64,000 nt of DNA, taken from NCBI GenBank assembly GCA_965248735.1, contig OZ252146.1, positions 806,001 through 870,000 on the forward strand, read 5' to 3'. The first letter of the stretch is position 1. Each line of letters opens with the position of its first letter. This DNA comes from Aldehydirespirator sp965248735 (GTDB lineage: Bacteria > Actinomycetota > Acidimicrobiia > Acidimicrobiales > Aldehydirespiratoraceae). The notes beneath the pieces were generated by a model. It was not told the DNA's origin, made no database searches, and saw only the letters and a list, made by a program, of their open reading frames with translations. Of the stretch, positions 25,658 to 34,773 are shown piece after piece. Position numbers and translations under genes: made by a program.

Positions 25658-26482
25658 ATGTTGACCGTCCCCTCAGTCACGCCCGACGCCATTTCGGAGC
25701 TCTCCGCCGGTGAGATGCGCCGGGCGGTCGTGCGGCGCTGGCTGTTCCGGTTCAGCGTCCTGATCGGTTGGATCGCGTTCATCGGCGTCTGGTACCTCTT
25801 CTCCCGGCTGATCTTCAATCCCCAGCAGCTCCCAGAGCCGCACGTCGTGGCCAGCGAGTCCTGGACCCTCATCACCGAGCGGGACTTCCGCACCAACATG
25901 CAGGCGAGCCTGCTGAGGGTTCTGGGCGGCTTCCTGCTCGCAGTCGTGGTGAGCATCGGACTGGGCTGGCTGATCGCCTACAACGCCTGGTGGCGAACCC
26001 TTCTTCGCACCATCGTCCAGCTCGTGGTGAGCACGCCCATCGTGAGCCTGGCCATCCTCACCCTGGTCGTCTTCGGCGTGTCGTCGCTGGGGCCGGTCAT
26101 CGTCACCGCGCTGGTGGCGACGCCCTACATCATGATGAACGTCGCACAGGGACTGACCGGGGTGGACCGCAGGCTCATCGTGATGAGCGAGTCGTTCGGC
26201 CGCACCCGGCCCCAGATCATCTCCGGGGTCCTGCTCCCGTCGTCGCTCATATCGGTGCTGGCCGGGGCCCGGCTGGCCTTCGCGGTGGCGTGGCGCATGG
26301 AGCTCCTGACCGAGATCTTCGCCGCCTCCGAAGGGGTGGGCTTCCAGATCCGCCGCAGCTTCGAGAGCTACGACGTGCGCGGCATGATCGCCTGGACGGT
26401 GCTGTTCATCGCCGTGATGCTCATCTTCGAGAACCTCGTCTTCCGCCAGATCGAACGCCGACTACAGGGACGCACCGCGTAG
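25658..26482 (+). CDS. ABC transporter permease (NitT/TauT family), first
   Basis: The 274-residue protein has about six membrane helices and the cytoplasmic coupling loop MSESFGRTRPQIISGVLLPS that contacts the ATPase. It starts with ATG at 25658 after AGAGGACAGAGAGC, 14 bp behind the substrate-binding gene. It is a BPD_transp_1-type permease and would pair with the second permease. Confidence 0.85.
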   Translation: MLTVPSVTPDAISELSAGEMRRAVVRRWLFRFSVLIGWIAFIGVWYLFSRLIFNPQQLPEPHVVASESWTLITERDFRTNMQASLLRVLGGFLLAVVVSIGLGWLIAYNAWWRTLLRTIVQLVVSTPIVSLAILTLVVFGVSSLGPVIVTALVATPYIMMNVAQGLTGVDRRLIVMSESFGRTRPQIISGVLLPSSLISVLAGARLAFAVAWRMELLTEIFAASEGVGFQIRRSFESYDVRGMIAWTVLFIAVMLIFENLVFRQIERRLQGRTA

Positions 26483-26512
26483 CGCCCACCAACACCGAGG
26501 CCGAATGACCCC

Positions 26513-27508
26513 ATGACTGACGTCGCCCACAGCGCCCCGGCTCCGCCGAGGCCAAACAACCCCACGACCCAGGCCCCCCGCGGCGCCCCCGCGGCGCCGA
26601 GGCCCAACGACCCCATAACTTTCGCCAGCGGGTTCCAGGAGCTCCCCACCCTCCCAGTCGGGGATCTCCGTCCGGCCGGCGACCGCAGCTACTCCGCGCC
26701 CCGCCGGGTGCTGCGCCGGCCGTGGGTGGTGCAGCTGACCGCCTTCCTGATCCTGCTCGCCGTCTGGCAGTACCTCACCGTGGTCAGCGACCGGGTCCCC
26801 AGCATCGAGAAAGTCGTGTCGTTCATGATCACCGAGCTCACCGGGGGCTCCCACGGCGGCGTCCTCATCGGCGAGTTCTGGGGTCCGCTGGGCCTCAGCC
26901 TGCAGCGCTACGCCATCGGACTCGCCATCGGCATCCCCGCCGGAGTCGTGCTGGGCCTGCTGATCGGCACCTCCGGCTGGATCCGGGGACTGCTCAACGA
27001 CACCACGCTCGTGCTGCTGGCACTGCCCGCGGTGGTGTGGGCCTTCCTCGCGTCGCTGTGGTTCGGCCTCACCTCGACCGCCCCGATCGTGGCCGTGGTG
27101 CTGACCGCCATCCCCTTCGTGGCCATCAACTTGAGCTCCGGGGTGCGCAACATCGACCCCGCCCTGGTCGAGATGTCCAAGGCGTACGAGGTGTCGCGCC
27201 GCAACCGGACAGTCGACCTGCTGTTGGGAGGAACCCTCCCCAACGCCTTCACCGGCGTGCGGCTGGCGTTCACCACCGGATGGAACAGCCTGCTCATCGT
27301 GGAGTGGTTCGGCGCCACCGCCGGGGTCGGCTGGCGAGCCCGGTTCTGGTACGACGCCCTGCGCTACCCCGGCTTCGTGGGCTGGGTGTTCCTGTTCGTG
27401 CTGCTGATCACCCTGCTCGACCGGCTCGTGCTGCGGCGCCTCGAGCGCTACGCGTTCCAGTGGAACCAGCAGCCGACGCTCACCTTCGCAGAGGACTTCG
27501 GCCTGTGA
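26513..27508 (+). CDS. ABC transporter permease (NitT/TauT family), second
   Basis: The 331-residue permease has a Pro-rich cytoplasmic extension of about 75 residues. Six membrane helices follow, with the coupling loop MSKAYEVSRRNRTVDLLLGG. The helical core resembles SsuC/TauC-type permeases. The long N-terminal extension is unusual for the family. It lies 30 bp after the first permease and forms the likely heterodimer partner. Confidence 0.85.
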   Translation: MTDVAHSAPAPPRPNNPTTQAPRGAPAAPRPNDPITFASGFQELPTLPVGDLRPAGDRSYSAPRRVLRRPWVVQLTAFLILLAVWQYLTVVSDRVPSIEKVVSFMITELTGGSHGGVLIGEFWGPLGLSLQRYAIGLAIGIPAGVVLGLLIGTSGWIRGLLNDTTLVLLALPAVVWAFLASLWFGLTSTAPIVAVVLTAIPFVAINLSSGVRNIDPALVEMSKAYEVSRRNRTVDLLLGGTLPNAFTGVRLAFTTGWNSLLIVEWFGATAGVGWRARFWYDALRYPGFVGWVFLFVLLITLLDRLVLRRLERYAFQWNQQPTLTFAEDFGL

Positions 27509-27573
27509 GCGCGCCGGCGGGCGCACCCGCGCGCTGATCGACACCAAGACCGCAAACACCAAGGAAGGGCCAG

Positions 27574-28341
<768 letters not shown>

Positions 28342-28415
28342 CGGGCCGGCACGACGGCGGAGTCGGCGCAGCCGCGCGAGGCGCGCCCCGAGTGGGTCGG
28401 TCCGGCCGCGGCAGG

Positions 28416-28580
28416 AACATTGCACTCGGGCCGAGGCGCGCCCCCAGTGGCTAGAGCCGGCCGCGCCAGCAACATTGCACTCGGGCCGAGGCGCGCCCCC
28501 AGTGGCTAGAGCCAGCCGCGCCAGCAACATTGCACTCGGGCCGAGGCGCGCCCCCAGTGGCTAGAGCCAGCCGCGGCGGA
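28416..28580. repeat. 55-bp tandem repeats upstream of a lipoprotein gene
   Basis: Units starting AACATTGCACTCGGGCCGAG occur at 28416, 28471 and 28526, the last diverging after about 50 bases. A more diverged partial unit precedes them from about 28375. The array overlaps the probable start of the next gene, whose GTG lies in the third unit, so each unit carries a similar potential start. Confidence 0.85.
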
Positions 28581-29516
28581 GTCGCTGCGCTCGCTCTGGT
28601 CATGGCGTTGGCCGTGACCGCGTGCGCGGAAAGCTCGGACACCGCCATAGCCGGGGCCGCAGCCGGCAGCAGCTCGCAATCGGAGAGCGCCTCGGCTGCG
28701 GACCGGGGCGCCGACCGCCCCGTGGTGCAGGTGCTCTCCGCGCAAGCGCCCGCATTCCTGGACCCCGACGCGGATCCAAGCACGGCGCTCGGCCGTCTTC
28801 GGGCCCAGCACCTGCCCGTATGGACCTCCGACTTCGACTGGGCCTTCCCTCCGGAGGTTTGCGACAGCGCCTGGGAGCTCGACGCCATCGCCAAGCCGAC
28901 CGTGGACGCCGACATCGCGGTGCTGGGCGACTTCGCCACCGCGGCCGCACTGACGGTGATGCGCTACGAGCACCAGTTCTCGCGTGCGCTGGCCGATCCG
29001 AGCCCGCTGGCCCAGCTCTGCGTGGCGGCCGCCTCGGTGGAACCGGCCCGCTCGGACGCCCTGGGCGTGCTTGCCTCCTACCTCACGACCGGGGCCCGAC
29101 GCTCCGAGCCGGCCGCCTACCCCGACGAGGTGTGGATCGTGGCTGTGAGCCCCATCTCGGCCCTATCGGTGGCCTGCGTCACACCCGGCTATCCCGCGGT
29201 AGTTGAAACTGACGGCGAGACGATAGCCCCCGCTCAGTCATCCGCCCGCCTACAGACCTACCTCTTGTCGGTCTCTCGGGGCCTCGAGGACCAAGTAACC
29301 GACATCTCCTATCGCGTGTCGAACGCATCCCACCGACCGGCCCAGGACTGCGGAGAACTCGATGCCTGGGCCCTCGAATGGAACGGCCACGTGCAGACAT
29401 GGATAGCCGAAGGCCAGATCTGGGAGCCACTCGGCGCGATCCTCACCGCCGAGCAGATCTGTGAATCTCCCCCGCCCGACGGCCCCGAAGAATGCCCGAG
29501 GGACTGGCCCCAGTGA
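28557..29516 (+). CDS. Secreted lipoprotein of unknown function
   Basis: From the GTG at 28557 the protein has 319 residues with a lipoprotein signal (ALALVMALAVTACAE, lipobox VTAC). The mature chain has no motif I recognise; scattered Cys suggest disulfides in an exported protein. The start is uncertain because the upstream repeats contain equivalent codons; an upstream TTG at 28530 is in frame. The stop overlaps the following GTG (GTGA), so both genes are co-translated. Confidence 0.6.
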   Translation: MARASRGGVAALALVMALAVTACAESSDTAIAGAAAGSSSQSESASAADRGADRPVVQVLSAQAPAFLDPDADPSTALGRLRAQHLPVWTSDFDWAFPPEVCDSAWELDAIAKPTVDADIAVLGDFATAAALTVMRYEHQFSRALADPSPLAQLCVAAASVEPARSDALGVLASYLTTGARRSEPAAYPDEVWIVAVSPISALSVACVTPGYPAVVETDGETIAPAQSSARLQTYLLSVSRGLEDQVTDISYRVSNASHRPAQDCGELDAWALEWNGHVQTWIAEGQIWEPLGAILTAEQICESPPPDGPEECPRDWPQ

Positions 29517-31819
29517 CCGCCCGCGCCCGCCAAGCACCGCGCCGTTGTCCGAGACGGCTAACCAAGGCGCTCGTCGGAGCGGTCCTCGCCCTTGTGGGCG
29601 TACTCGCCCCCGTTGAGTTCGCAGACCTGCCCGACCCGCTGCACGACCGCCTCGGGACCGCCGAAGCGGCCGCTCAGTTGACAACGGTGCAGCCCGGCCG
29701 GCCCAACGCGTGCCCGGCCGGATACACCCCTGACGTGGACCTGTGCAGGATCGAGCAGCCCGCCTGCCCATACAGCCCGTTGGACCCGACCCGTCTCATG
29801 CAGCGCTCCACCGAGTTCATCGAGTTCTGCGAGGAGACCGTCACCCAGGCGGCCAACCCAGTCGAATACGCGACTTGCGCAGCCCCGCTGCCTGGATACA
29901 CGGTCATGGACGACGGAACAAGCTGCCGATTGCTGCAGTTGCGCAGCTGCGAGGTCGGGACACGCATCGACTCCGAGTGGTGCCGGGCCACGATCCGGCG
30001 ATCATGGACATGCACCCATCTGGCCGACGCCGTGCCCCGTAACGAGTTCAACAGCTGCTACGTCCCTCCGACTGGCATCATCTCGCCAGCCGCGGCGTGC
30101 GGGGCGGGAGCTCCCGATCTCGTAGTGATCGACTGCGCCGACTATGTAGGCATCGACTTTGCCGAGCCGCCCGGTTCGGTGGCCTGCAGTCTCTATGACA
30201 CCGGCACGGCCCCTGCGATGACCAACTCGGCCAACCCGTACTGGTGCCAGTTCGAGGTGTCCTACCTCAAGGCCGTATGCCACAGCGCAACACCACCGCT
30301 GTCAGAGTGCACAACGTCAACGCCACTGTGTCTCAAACGCGCCAGCGGCACCGGCGGATGCGACGGCATCGCCAAAGTCATATTCTGCCGAGACCTGCAG
30401 CAGGACTACGCCGAACTGCACACCGCGGCCCTAGCCGACAACACCCTCACCTTCGACGAGGAGCAGAGCCTGCGCAGCCTCGCCCACACCGTGCGCGGCG
30501 AGGTCTGCGAACCGTGCCAGATCCTGCCGTTCGAGCCGGTCCCGCAGCATTGCCCCGACGACACCCGCATACCGGCTACGCCCTACCGCTACAGCGACCG
30601 CCACCCTCGAATCCAGGCGATCGAGCAGGAACACGACATCGAGATGAACCGTTCTGCCTGCAGTCATCTCGACACATGGCGCACCGACCTCGGCTTGACA
30701 ATGATTAACCCAAACACGGGAGCGGACTGCGCAGCAGAGCCCACGCGTTGTGAGACCCCCAGCCCCGGCAACCCGGTCTGGTCCTCCACGCACTTCTCGG
30801 GAGCTGCTGTCGTGAACGCTTCCGTGATCGTTCGGCTTCACGACGCCCCTCTCAACTTCCGCGAGTACCCGAACGCATTGACGATCAACAGCCTGATCAG
30901 CGGCAACATCACATTCCGACGGGAGTACGCCGAGTTCCCCGGCTCAGGGCTGGCGCCCACCGATCAGCTGATCCGCACATTCCAACGATCCACAACCAAC
31001 ACCATTAGCAGCGTCGCAATCTTGGGCAACCTCTCCAATGAGTGTATCGTCAAGGACTTCCCCCTTTTCAAGCTGGTGGTAGAGGAGCTGTGGCCCGACT
31101 ACGGCCCCGAGTACGTGGAGAACGACCCCGACTGCGTGATACCACTCGGAGGGGCAAGGCCCGGCAGCGATGCCGAAGCCATCCTGAGACTCTTCGGGCC
31201 AGACTCCCTGGAGTGGTGGTGCGAACTCTCCGAGGAGGAACGACGCGGCCACACCGAATCCCGCAGCCTGCCCTGGTGGCCCGACCTCACCACAAGCGCC
31301 GACCGGGATGCCCGCATCGACTTGCTCAAGACCAAGATCCAGTGCCACACCGACCAGAACATCCTGCCCTGGTGCAGATGGACACCGGCCCGCTCCGGCT
31401 ACTACCGGCTCAAAGTGGCCGGCGGCTGGCAGATGGGAATCGGTGCGGGCCGCGGCTGGATCAGCTCCGGCGCTATGGCCAACCTTAGTAACAGGGTCCA
31501 GAACCTGACACAGCAGCAGCAGCAGCAGGTGCACGACTCGCTCGCGCTGCTCGGATGCGGGCCGCGCCGCCCAGTGGACCCGTCGTGTTTGTGGGCGCCA
31601 GCTGCGGTCGGCCTCCAGAACGACCTCTCAGACATCATCTGGCCCACCGGAGACCCCGAGGAGTTGTACCGCACCCCCACCGAGCAGCAGAAGTATCCTG
31701 GAATTGACCTCCGTGTTCACTACTCCGACTACGGCGAGACCGCAAAGTACACCGAGACACAGGAATTCGGGGTCCAAGTTCACGAGGTGCGGGTCAGCAC
31801 CGTCACCCCATCCCGCTGA
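29513..31819 (+). CDS. Large cysteine-rich secreted protein of unknown function
   Basis: The 768-residue protein has a signal-like N-terminus (LTKALVGAVLALVGVLAPVE) followed by a Cys-rich mature chain of about 700 residues with more than 25 Cys. The second half has WCRWTPARSGYYRLKVAGGW and ends with QVHEVRVSTVTPSR. A degraded relative of this C-terminal part lies at 36900-37164, so a family exists in this genome. I chose the GTG overlapping the preceding stop, with GAGGGA upstream; an ATG at 29492 is also possible. No catalytic signature is seen; an adhesin or surface role would be speculation. Confidence 0.6.
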   Translation: MTARARQAPRRCPRRLTKALVGAVLALVGVLAPVEFADLPDPLHDRLGTAEAAAQLTTVQPGRPNACPAGYTPDVDLCRIEQPACPYSPLDPTRLMQRSTEFIEFCEETVTQAANPVEYATCAAPLPGYTVMDDGTSCRLLQLRSCEVGTRIDSEWCRATIRRSWTCTHLADAVPRNEFNSCYVPPTGIISPAAACGAGAPDLVVIDCADYVGIDFAEPPGSVACSLYDTGTAPAMTNSANPYWCQFEVSYLKAVCHSATPPLSECTTSTPLCLKRASGTGGCDGIAKVIFCRDLQQDYAELHTAALADNTLTFDEEQSLRSLAHTVRGEVCEPCQILPFEPVPQHCPDDTRIPATPYRYSDRHPRIQAIEQEHDIEMNRSACSHLDTWRTDLGLTMINPNTGADCAAEPTRCETPSPGNPVWSSTHFSGAAVVNASVIVRLHDAPLNFREYPNALTINSLISGNITFRREYAEFPGSGLAPTDQLIRTFQRSTTNTISSVAILGNLSNECIVKDFPLFKLVVEELWPDYGPEYVENDPDCVIPLGGARPGSDAEAILRLFGPDSLEWWCELSEEERRGHTESRSLPWWPDLTTSADRDARIDLLKTKIQCHTDQNILPWCRWTPARSGYYRLKVAGGWQMGIGAGRGWISSGAMANLSNRVQNLTQQQQQQVHDSLALLGCGPRRPVDPSCLWAPAAVGLQNDLSDIIWPTGDPEELYRTPTEQQKYPGIDLRVHYSDYGETAKYTETQEFGVQVHEVRVSTVTPSR

Positions 31820-31935
31820 GCCCGCGGACAGTCGCCCGCTGGACGCTGCCAGCTATTCACCTTGTGTCGGCCGTCACCCCGTGTGGGCCGACCGGCGGGC
31901 TCAGGGGTCGGGCCAGATGCTGGCTCCGGTTGCTA

Positions 31936-33108
31936 GTGTCCTGTCTGGTTAGTTTGTCGCGTTTATGTGGCCGGGGCGGTAGGATGGACCGTCGCAGGCG
32001 ACGATCGGAGGCGGCGATGGGCACACGGCGGGGACGGCCGGCGGCTGTGGTGGAGTTGGGCGGCGAGGAGCGCGAGACCCTGGAGCGGTGGGCGCGCCGG
32101 CCGAAGTCGTCCCAGGCTCTGGCGCTGCGGTGCCGTATCGTGCTGGCCGCGGCCGAGGGCCGCTACAACAATGAGATCGCCGCGGGGCTGGGGTGCCACC
32201 CGGCGACGGTGAGCAAGTGGCGCACCAGGTTCGCGTCGCGGCGCCTCGACGGGCTCTGTGACGACCCGCGGCCGGGCCCGCCGCGCACCATCACCGACGC
32301 CAAGGTCGAGGAGGTGATCGTGCGCACCCTGGAGTCCGCCCCGCCGGACGCGACGCACTGGTCGACGCGGTCGATGGCCGCCGCGGCGGGCATCTCGCGG
32401 TCCTCGGTGCACTCCATCTGGCAGGCGTTCGGGCTCAAGCCCCACCTCACAGAGGAGTTCAAGCTGTCGCCGGACCCGCAGTTCATCGACAAGGTCAGAG
32501 ACGTCGCGGGCCTGTATTAGAACCCGCCTGAGGCCACGGTGGCGCTCTGCGCGCACGAGAAGACCCAGATCCAGGCGCTGGACCGCACCGCCCCGATCCT
32601 GCCGCTGATGCCCGCAGCCGCGCAGCGGCGCACCCACGACTACCGCCGACACGGCACCACCGACCTGTTCGCGGCGCTCGACGCCGCCACCGGCAAGGTC
32701 ATCGCATCCATGACGCCCCGGCACCGCTCAGAAGAGTTCCGCAAGTTCCTGAACCTCATCGACAAAGAAGTCCCACAGCACCCAGACGTGCACATCGTGC
32801 TCGACAACGTCTCCACCCACAAGACCCCCAGCATCCAGCGCCGGCCGGTGCGCCACCCCCGCTTCAGCTTCCACTTCACCCCCACCCACAGCTCCTGGAC
32901 GAACCTCGTCGAGCGCCGGCTCTCCGAGCCCACCACCAAATGGATCCGCCGCGGCACCCACACCAGCGTCACAGACCCCAAAGACTCCATCAACGCCTGG
33001 ACCGACAACTGGAACAACAACCCCAGACCCTTCACATGGCGCAAGACCGCAGACGAGATACTAGACAACCTCGCCTCATATATCCAACGAATTCCCCAGA
33101 CAGGAGAC
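31936..33108 (+). mobile_element. IS630-family element with dead transposase
   Basis: Ends GTGTCCTGTCTGG (31936) and CCAGACAGGAGAC (to 33108) are inverted with one mismatch and flanked by TA (31934-31935 and 33109-33110). Removing the element restores continuity with the dehydrogenase sequence seen at 34803-34820, confirming the insertion point. It is 1173 bp and of a different subgroup from the element at 2841. Confidence 0.9.
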
Positions 33109-33111
33109 TAG
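31984..33111 (+). pseudogene. IS630-type transposase with internal stop and altered catalytic Asp
   Basis: The first frame ends at an in-frame TAG at 32518-32520 (DVAGLY stop, then NPPEATVAL in the same frame), replacing what is normally a Leu codon. The first catalytic motif, usually VDEKTQ, reads AHEKTQ here, so the Asp is His. The later motifs LDNVSTHKT and NLVERR are intact. Two independent lesions mean this copy cannot make an active enzyme. The final TAG uses the flanking TA target dinucleotide. Confidence 0.85.
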
Positions 33112-33285
33112 GCGGTCGCGCAGGATGGCGGCGAGGCGGGCCCGGTGGTGGCGGGCGTCGCCGAAGGCCACCCCGTCGAGCTGGGCCCGCTTGAGGTACA
33201 GGCGCACGTCGGCCTCCCAGGTGAAGCCGATCCCGCCGTGGACCTGCAGCGCGGACTCGGCCACCCGCACCGCCGCGGGACCAGA

Positions 33286-33903
33286 TCATCTGGCCAGGTA
33301 GTCGGTTGTGTCCTGCACTCGCTCGAAATGCCCGCGGCTGAGGTGATGGCTCCAGATGCGACGGCCGGGTACCCGCAGAGCGGTGAAGCCGGTCTCAGGC
33401 CCGGACCATGAGGCGGTCTCTACTCGCTTGCCGGCTCGCAGGGCTTCTTCGAGCGCGGGCAGCAGGTCGGTGTCGGCCGATGCGACCACTGCGGCGTCGA
33501 ACTCGTCCATGTACGCGCCGCGCACCACGTCGACGGCGAGAAGCACGTCAATGCCCTTCTCCTCGGCCCGCCACCTCGAGCCACCTGGTTGATGGACGCG
33601 TCGGTAACGCAGCGGAGTGGTCTTGACGGTCAGGGACGAATCGGCGCGCCATCGGCGCGTTTGCCGAGCGAAGGCTGCCCTCAGCTTCACATGGCTCCTG
33701 TTGCCCGGCTCGCCTCGGTAGACGTTCGTCGCCCAGAGCTCCCGGTCTGGATCGACAGTGTCCCCGAGTCCGGTAAGCAGTCGCGCCAATGCGCCGGGGT
33801 CAATGTGACCGAAGCTCGGCGGGTCGGAGAGCCGGTCTCCGAACGTTCGTCGAGCGCCGTGATAGAGATTCTGGTAGTCGATGAACACTGCGACTCTGAT
33901 CAC
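33286..33903 (-). CDS. NYN-domain (LabA/PIN-like) putative ribonuclease
   Basis: From the GTG at 33903 the protein has 205 residues. It begins VIRVAVFIDYQNLYHGARR and has EEKGIDVLLAVDVVRGAYMD and AAVVASADTDLLPALEEALR. These are the conserved Asp-bearing strands of NYN domains, a PIN-fold group often linked to RNA cleavage. GGGTGGA lies 5 bases upstream of this start; the open frame reaches 34062 but includes a hairpin leader. A second copy with an internal deletion lies at 34329-34510. Its 3' end is fused to a dehydrogenase fragment, so the coding end may have been altered. Confidence 0.75.
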   Translation of the reverse strand: MIRVAVFIDYQNLYHGARRTFGDRLSDPPSFGHIDPGALARLLTGLGDTVDPDRELWATNVYRGEPGNRSHVKLRAAFARQTRRWRADSSLTVKTTPLRYRRVHQPGGSRWRAEEKGIDVLLAVDVVRGAYMDEFDAAVVASADTDLLPALEEALRAGKRVETASWSGPETGFTALRVPGRRIWSHHLSRGHFERVQDTTDYLAR

Positions 33904-33971
33904 CGAGTCCACCCGCTGGGGAGCTTGCCGCTGGCTCGGGACGCATCCCCCGGAGCGATACACCCGCCACA

Positions 33972-33991
33972 CCCCGGGGCTGAGCCCGGGG
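33972..33991. other. GC hairpin upstream of the NYN gene
   Basis: CCCCGGG and CCCGGGG form a perfect 7-bp stem with a 6-base loop. The same structure recurs in the second NYN unit with a changed loop (34571-34590), so the stem is conserved while the loop varies. It may be a terminator of a lost upstream gene or a leader structure. Confidence 0.5.
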
Positions 33992-34118
33992 GGGGCGGGG
34001 CAGAATACGAGCAGGATAGCAGAGCCGCAGAAGGCCACCAACTTGAGATGAACAATAATCAAACTTCACCAAGCGCGCCAAGGGTCAGCAGCGAAGCCGA
34101 CGCCCCCTCAAAGCAAGC

Positions 34119-34328
34119 TCATGGGTCGGGCCAGATGCTGACTCCATGTGCCAACCGGTCCCGCAGGATGGCGGCCAGGCGGGTCCGGTGGTGGCGGGCG
34201 TCGCCGAAGGACACCTGGTCGAGCGGGGCCCGCTTGAGGTAGAGGTGCACGTCCGCCTCCCAGGTGAAGCCGATCCCACCGTGGACCTGCAGCGCCGACT
34301 CGGCCACCCGCACCGCGGCCAGACTCAA
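34119..34328 (-). pseudogene. Acyl-CoA dehydrogenase 3' fragment (second)
   Basis: The frame VRVAESALQVHGGIGFTWEA through RDRLAHGVSIWPDP matches the end of the intact gene at 34774-35868. As in the first unit it is fused at its 5' side to the end of a NYN gene. It is part of a duplicated NYN/dehydrogenase-tail unit. Confidence 0.85.
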
Positions 34329-34510
34329 TCACTTGGCCAGGTAGTCGGTGGTGTCCTGAACTCGCTCGAAGTGCTCGCGGCTGAGGTGATGGCTCCAGGT
34401 GCGATAGCCGGATACCCGCAGCGCGGTGAAGCCGGTGGCAGGCCCGGACGGCGGGCGCCGTGGTAGAGGTTCTGGTAATCGATGAACACGGCGATCCTGG
34501 TCACCGACAC
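34329..34510 (-). pseudogene. NYN-domain gene with large internal deletion
   Basis: The start VSVTRIAVFIDYQNLYHGAR is intact, but the frame then jumps to the sequence for the end of the NYN protein (GFTALRVSGYRTWSHHLSRE, present in another frame). Roughly 430 bp are missing compared with 33286-33903, and the join is out of frame. Confidence 0.8.
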
Positions 34511-34570
34511 CGTCCGTTAGGGAGCTTGCCGCTGGCTCGGGACGCGTCCCCAGCGATAGCACCCGCCAGC

Positions 34571-34590
34571 CCCCGGGACTCAGCCCGGGG
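34571..34590. other. GC hairpin upstream of the deleted NYN copy
   Basis: CCCCGGG and CCCGGGG flank a 6-base loop (ACTCAG) in the same position relative to the NYN start as the hairpin at 33972. Loop bases differ between copies. Confidence 0.5.
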
Positions 34591-34773
34591 GGGGCGGGGA
34601 AGAATACGAGCAGCATAGCAGGCCTTGCAGATGACCGACAACCTGAGTCGTACAACAATCAAACATCATCAGAATTGGCAATAGAACAGGCGCCGGGCTG
34701 CAACAGACTCATACTCTCGGCTTAGTCGCGCGGCCGCCGGGTCGCCGTCAAGTGCCCGCAAGACGCTCCTGTG

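Larger units (their letters stand above)
31901..33285 (-). pseudogene. Acyl-CoA dehydrogenase 3' fragment split by an IS630 element
   Basis: Reading minus strand from 33285, the frame gives VRVAESALQVHGGIGFTWEA and LARLAAILRDRL up to 33111. The element at 31936-33108 interrupts it and the fragment resumes to SIWPDP and stop at 31901. It matches the last 70 residues of the intact gene at 34774-35868. The 5' side is fused directly to the 3' end of a NYN-domain gene. Confidence 0.85.

Noticed and set aside
31936..33111. Programmed frameshift or read-through transposase
   Set aside because: The interruption is an in-frame TAG without slippery sequence, and the catalytic Asp is also lost, so decay is the better explanation.
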